A DNA stretch of 39,251 bases from Pseudonocardia bannensis. GTDB taxonomy: Bacteria > Actinomycetota > Actinomycetes > Mycobacteriales > Pseudonocardiaceae. Of the stretch, positions 35,838 through 39,251 are shown piece after piece. The position numbers were made by a program, and so were the translations under genes. The DNA is taken from NCBI RefSeq assembly GCF_012911875.1, contig NZ_JAAXKZ010000049.1:1-39251 (forward strand). Reading direction: 5' to 3'. The first letter of the stretch is position 1; each line of letters opens with the position of its first letter. Under the pieces are notes generated by a model that had not been told where the DNA came from, searched no databases, and saw nothing but the letters and a program-made list of their open reading frames with translations.

Positions 35838-36623
35838 ATGCGGCTGATCGTGCTCGGCTGTTCGGGCAGCGGACCGGGACCGGGCTCACCCGCGTCCGGG
35901 TACCTCGTCGAGGCGGGGGAGTCCCGGCTGGCGCTGGATCTGGGCAACGGGACGTTCGGTGCGCTGCAACGCCACCTCGACCCGTGGGAACTCGACGCGG
36001 TCGCCCTCTCGCACCTGCACCCCGACCACTGCTCGGACATGGCGAGTCTCGTCGTGCACCGCCGCTACCACCCCTGCCCCCCGGTCGGCGCCACGGAGCA
36101 CCGGCTCCCGGTGCACGCCCCGGCCGAGGCCCCGGACCGGCTCGCGGCCGCCTACGCGCCGTGCGCGTCGGAACGGGCGGCCACCGACCTGACCGACGTC
36201 CTCGACTTCCACCCGCTCGGTGAGGGCGCCGTCGCCGACGTGGCCGGGGCGGTGCTGCGCTCCGCCGCCGTCGACCACCCGTGCGAGGCCTACGCACTCC
36301 GCGTCGAGCACGGGGGTCGCAGCCTGGTCTACAGCGGCGACACCGGACCCTGCGACGGCCTGGTCGAACTGGCTCGCGACGCCGACGTGCTGCTCTGCGA
36401 GGCGACCTGGCCGCACGTCACCGATCAGTGGGACGCCCCGCCGTCGGGCGTGCACCTGAGCGGTCGGCAGGCCGGCGAGCACGCAACGGCCGCTGGTGTG
36501 GGCCGGCTCCTGCTCACCCATGTGCCGGCCTGGTACGACGGCGCGGTGCTGCTGGCCGAGGCCAAGGAGACCTTCGACGGGCCCGTCGAGCTGGTGTCCC
36601 CCGACACCGCCTATGACATCTGA
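35838..36623 (+). CDS. Metallo-beta-lactamase-fold hydrolase, Rv1339-like
   Basis: This 261-residue hydrolase has the metal motif HLHPDH at residues 59-64 and further metal residues in SAAVDHPCEA, YSGDTGPCDGL and a final LTHVPAWYD. It corresponds in position and type to Rv1339, reported as an atypical cyclic-nucleotide phosphodiesterase; that activity is by analogy. RNase Z-like enzymes share the fold, so a nuclease role cannot be ruled out. ATG 35838 gives the typical start MRLIVLGCSGS. Confidence 0.88.
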   Translation: MRLIVLGCSGSGPGPGSPASGYLVEAGESRLALDLGNGTFGALQRHLDPWELDAVALSHLHPDHCSDMASLVVHRRYHPCPPVGATEHRLPVHAPAEAPDRLAAAYAPCASERAATDLTDVLDFHPLGEGAVADVAGAVLRSAAVDHPCEAYALRVEHGGRSLVYSGDTGPCDGLVELARDADVLLCEATWPHVTDQWDAPPSGVHLSGRQAGEHATAAGVGRLLLTHVPAWYDGAVLLAEAKETFDGPVELVSPDTAYDI

Positions 36624-36645
36624 GGGCGGCCGGGCCGTTGCGCGG

Positions 36646-37131
36646 TCAGCTCACGGTGGCCAGCCAGACCGCCGCCGAGCCCGCGTGCCCGATCCACACC
36701 ACCAGCCCGGTGACCACGATGCCTGCCACCGCGGCCAGCACCGCGCTGCCCACCGCCGCGCGTCGCCAGACCGGGGCGCCGTCGCCCGGCTCCTCGCCGG
36801 CCCGGTCCGCGCGACGGCCGGTGTACACGGCGAGGAGGAGCAGGATGAGGAAGGCGACGGCGAAGGGCAGCAGCGTCTGAGCTCGCTGCGCGTGGACCTC
36901 GACGAGGGGGCCGCCGCCGCCGAGCGCCTGCCTCAGTTGCTCGCCGGTCTCCACCGCGAGGGGCACGGCGCCGACGCCGATCAGGCCGATCAGGGCGACC
37001 GGGATGCCGAGGGAGCGCCGCCACGCCGGACGGGCCGCGATCGCGACGGCGCCGACGGCGGCGAGCGGGAGCAGTACGACGACCGCGTGGATGATCAGTG
37101 GGTGGGCGGGAATCCCGCCGATCAAGACCAT
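36646..37131 (-). CDS. DUF2231 family membrane protein
   Basis: This 161-residue protein has about four transmembrane segments. The family signature at the N-terminus, GGIPAHPLIIHAVVVLLPLA, is clear, with an HPxxxH arrangement that may bind metal or heme in relatives. The C-terminal half ends in WIGHAGSAAVW, another conserved segment with His. ATG 37131 gives the normal family start; an in-frame start at 37164 is less likely. It is convergent with the metallo-beta-lactamase-fold gene and divergent from rph. Confidence 0.85.
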   Translation of the reverse strand: MVLIGGIPAHPLIIHAVVVLLPLAAVGAVAIAARPAWRRSLGIPVALIGLIGVGAVPLAVETGEQLRQALGGGGPLVEVHAQRAQTLLPFAVAFLILLLLAVYTGRRADRAGEEPGDGAPVWRRAAVGSAVLAAVAGIVVTGLVVWIGHAGSAAVWLATVS

Positions 37132-37177
37132 TCGGTAGTGAACCACAGGACGTGTGAGCCGCACATCAATGCGCGCC

Positions 37178-37183
37178 TAAGCT
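37178..37183 (+). promoter_or_regulatory. -10 box TAAGCT of rph, probable leaderless start
   Basis: TAAGCT is followed by six bases and the GTG start at 37190, with no ribosome site. Confidence 0.55.
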
Positions 37184-37189
37184 GACGCG

Positions 37190-37942
37190 GTGACACGAGT
37201 AGACGGCAGATCCGACGACGAGCTGCGGCCGGTGAGCATCACGCGTGGATTCCAGAAGCACCCGGCGGGCTCGGTGCTCGTCGAGTTCGGCGACACCAAG
37301 GTGCTCTGCGCGGCGAGCGTGACCGAGGGCGTTCCGCGGTGGCGCGCCGGTTCCGGGCTGGGCTGGGTCACCGCCGAGTACGCGATGCTTCCGTCGGCCA
37401 CGCACACCCGCAGCGACCGCGAATCGATCAAGGGCCGCGTCGGTGGCCGCACGCACGAGATCAGCCGTCTCATCGGCCGCTCGCTGCGCACCTGCATCGA
37501 CCTGAAGGCGCTCGGTGAGAACACCATCGCGATCGACTGCGATGTCCTGCAGGCCGACGGCGGTACCCGCACCGCGGCGATCACCGGTGCCTACGTCGCG
37601 CTGGCCGACGCCGTCACCTGGCTCGGCGCGCACGGCAGGCTCGCCGACCCCAAGCCGCTCTCCTGCCAGGTGGCAGCGGTCAGCGTCGGCGTCGTCGACG
37701 GCCGGGTGCGTCTCGACCTGCCCTACTCGGAGGACTCCCGGGCCGAGGTCGACACCAACGTGGTGGCGACCGACACCGGCACCCTGATCGAGGTGCAGGG
37801 CACGGGGGAGGGCGCGACGTTCACCCGCCGCACGCTCGACGCGATGCTCGACTCCGCCATGGCCGGGATCCGGCAGCTGTCGAAGATCCAGGCCGCCGCG
37901 CTCGCCGAGCCCTACCCGGGCGAGCTGCCGGGGAAGCCGTGA
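37190..37942 (+). CDS. rph: Ribonuclease PH
   Basis: This 250-residue phosphorolytic 3'-5' exoribonuclease acts in tRNA 3' maturation. Family segments include [34 protein letters not shown], the phosphate-binding RLIGRSLR and the TNVVATDTG region. GTG 37190 is taken as start; the conserved part begins a few residues later. The stop overlaps rdgB by four bases. The rph-rdgB pair matches Rv1340-Rv1341. Confidence 0.95.
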   Translation: MTRVDGRSDDELRPVSITRGFQKHPAGSVLVEFGDTKVLCAASVTEGVPRWRAGSGLGWVTAEYAMLPSATHTRSDRESIKGRVGGRTHEISRLIGRSLRTCIDLKALGENTIAIDCDVLQADGGTRTAAITGAYVALADAVTWLGAHGRLADPKPLSCQVAAVSVGVVDGRVRLDLPYSEDSRAEVDTNVVATDTGTLIEVQGTGEGATFTRRTLDAMLDSAMAGIRQLSKIQAAALAEPYPGELPGKP

Positions 37943-38571
37943 CCCGCGGGACGGGGGCAGCGGGCCGGCTGCTGCTGGCGACCCGCAACGCCGGCAAGCT
38001 CGTCGAACTGCGCCGGATGCTGGCCGCGGCCGACCTCGGGGGCATCGAGGTGCTCGGGTTGGCCGACGTGCCGGAGTTCCCGGAGGCGCCGGAGACCGGG
38101 GCGACTTTCGCCGAGAACGCCGTGGCCAAGGCGCGCGACGCCGCGGCCGCGACCGGGCTGCCCGCGGTGGCCGACGACTCCGGCCTCGCCGTGGATGCGC
38201 TCAACGGGATGCCGGGGGTGCTCTCTGCGCGGTGGTCCGGCCGGCACGGCGACGACCGGGGCAACCTCGAACTGCTGCTCGGGCAGATCGGTGACGTGCC
38301 CGACGAGCGGCGGGGCGCGGCGTTCGTGTGTGCTGCGGCGCTCGTAGTGCCCGAACCGGCCGGCGACGAGACGGTCGTGCACGGGGAATGGCGTGGCCGG
38401 CTCGTGCGCGCCCCTCGTGGCACGAACGGGTTCGGCTACGACCCGATCTTCGTCCCGGAGGGTGAGGAGCGGACCTCTGCCGAGCTCTCGCCCGCGGAGA
38501 AGGACGCCGCGTCGCACCGCGGCCGGGCCATGCGGGCGCTGCTGCCGCACCTGGCGACGCTGGCACGCTGA
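37939..38571 (+). CDS. rdgB: XTP/dITP diphosphatase (RdgB/HAM1 family)
   Basis: This 210-residue pyrophosphatase removes non-canonical purine nucleoside triphosphates (XTP, dITP). Conserved parts are the N-terminal [10 protein letters not shown], the [14 protein letters not shown] segment, [13 protein letters not shown] and the C-terminal [11 protein letters not shown] and ASHRGRA. GTG 37939 overlaps the rph stop. A strong hairpin follows downstream (38709-38742). Confidence 0.95.
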   Translation: MTRGTGAAGRLLLATRNAGKLVELRRMLAAADLGGIEVLGLADVPEFPEAPETGATFAENAVAKARDAAAATGLPAVADDSGLAVDALNGMPGVLSARWSGRHGDDRGNLELLLGQIGDVPDERRGAAFVCAAALVVPEPAGDETVVHGEWRGRLVRAPRGTNGFGYDPIFVPEGEERTSAELSPAEKDAASHRGRAMRALLPHLATLAR

Positions 38572-38708
38572 GCGCCGGCGGCACCCTCGTCCCGGCACCG
38601 ATGGCGCCGCGAGCCGGGGCGGACCGTGTTCGCCGGGCCGCGGCCGGGCCGCCGAAGCCCGCCTACCCGGGCACTACAGCGCCGCCCGGCGCCCTGATCG
38701 TCACGAGC

Positions 38709-38742
38709 GGGACATCAGCTGCATCCGTGCAGCTGATGTCCC
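38709..38742. terminator. Hairpin between convergent rdgB and pcaC-like gene
   Basis: A perfect 15-base-pair stem (38709-38723 with 38728-38742) carries the tetraloop TCCG and is followed by ATTTCC. It lies in the 225-base gap between the two convergent genes and probably ends both transcripts. The rest of the gap (38572-38708) holds no gene I can support. Confidence 0.7.
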
Positions 38743-38796
38743 ATTTCCGCGGATCATGAACGCCGTTGACGGCGGGCGGCTGTCGGGGACGGGGTG

Positions 38797-39195
38797 TCAG
38801 ATGTCGGTGTCGAGTTCCTCGGCGAGGACCCGGCGGGCCACACCGAAGGCCGAGTTCGCGGCGGGAACCCCGCAGTAGATGGCGGTCTGCATCAGCACCT
38901 CGACGATCTCCTCGCGGGTCAGCCCGTTGCGCAGGGCGGCGCGCAGGTGCAGTTCCAGCTCGGCGAGGTGTCCGTGCGCCACCAGGGCGGTGAGGGTGAT
39001 CGCGCTACGCATCCGGCGGTCCAGCCCGGGGCGCGTCCAGATCCCGCCCCACGCGTACCTGGTGATCATCTCCTGGAACTCGGCGGTGGTCTCGTCCGCG
39101 CGTTCGAGGGCGGCGTCGACATGTGTCGGGCCGCCGCGAGTCCACCCTGCCGGAGGAACTGCTCCAGGTCGTCCTCGGCGACCGGGATCGCCCAC
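38797..39195 (-). CDS. pcaC: 4-carboxymuconolactone decarboxylase-type protein, N-terminus unclear
   Basis: From about HVDAALERADE onward this is a good PcaC/carboxymuconolactone decarboxylase match: FQEMITRYAWGGIWTRPGLDRRMRS, LRAALRNGLTREEI, and YCGVPAANSAF with the conserved Cys and the AAN segment. PcaC converts 4-carboxymuconolactone to 3-oxoadipate enol-lactone in the protocatechuate branch. The first 20 or so codons of this frame are poor in third-position G/C, while another frame (QLGEDLAGMAFAARRLQAGW...) is coding-like up to about 39,130. The two would join if the CACA near 39,119-39,122 were CA. So the gene is either frame-shifted, part of a PcaL-like fusion continuing off the window, or affected by a sequence error. 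Confidence 0.7.
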   Translation of the reverse strand: MGDPGRRGRPGAVPPAGWTRGGPTHVDAALERADETTAEFQEMITRYAWGGIWTRPGLDRRMRSAITLTALVAHGHLAELELHLRAALRNGLTREEIVEVLMQTAIYCGVPAANSAFGVARRVLAEELDTDI

Positions 39196-39251
39196 CCGGC
39201 CTGGAGACGACGAGCCGCGAAGGCCATCCCGGCAAGGTCCTCACCGAGCTG

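Noticed and set aside
38572..38796. Possible small gene in the gap after rdgB
   Set aside because: Open frames here are Arg/Pro-rich and cross the hairpin; no start with a ribosome site or -10 box was found.

Overview
The window is very GC-rich (roughly 70% or more) with strong G/C bias at third codon positions, many GTG starts and many four-base stop/start overlaps. Together with mycobacterial-type gene order and enzymes typical of actinobacteria (NDMA-dependent alcohol dehydrogenase, CysO/CysM/Mec cysteine synthesis), this points to a high-GC actinomycete. A member of the Pseudonocardiaceae such as Pseudonocardia is my best guess, but the genus is inferred and was not tested.

Positions 1-20,000 are accessory and catabolic. 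A GAF/PucR-type regulator cut by the left edge is divergent from an FAD aromatic monooxygenase. This is followed by a three-subunit molybdenum hydroxylase, its CoxD-like AAA+ ATPase and CoxE-like VWA partner, and an MFS transporter. The active-site loop of the large subunit is not that of CO dehydrogenase, so the substrate is open; an N-heterocycle or other aromatic is my inference. Next, on the minus strand, comes part of the benzoyl-CoA epoxidation (box) pathway: benzoate-CoA ligase, 3-hydroxyacyl-CoA dehydrogenase, a GNAT protein, boxC and boxB. The boxA reductase and the semialdehyde dehydrogenase are not in the window. The two box promoters share an unusual element with identical spacing. 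A plus-strand NDMA-dependent alcohol dehydrogenase and a single-chain MoxR AAA+/VWA fusion close the region.

Positions 19,850-25,700 hold a PIG-L family deacetylase, a disturbed stretch where a fetB-like permease runs without its own stop through an apparent gene remnant, ctaD (cytochrome c oxidase subunit I), serB, and a PTH2-like protein coupled to serB.

Positions 25,700-38,600 are housekeeping and resemble the Mycobacterium tuberculosis Rv1329c-Rv1341 block: dinG, a double-hotdog thioesterase, pncA-pncB (NAD salvage), clpS and a DUF2017 protein, mec-cysO-cysM (sulfur-carrier cysteine synthesis), rhomboid protease, murI, two small membrane proteins, an Rv1339-like metallo-beta-lactamase-fold protein, a DUF2231 membrane protein, rph and rdgB. 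Several of these genes have a TANNNT -10 box only 6-8 bases before the start codon, which suggests leaderless transcripts. The right edge holds a minus-strand 4-carboxymuconolactone decarboxylase whose 5' end appears frame-shifted. I saw no tRNA or rRNA gene, insertion sequence or CRISPR array.
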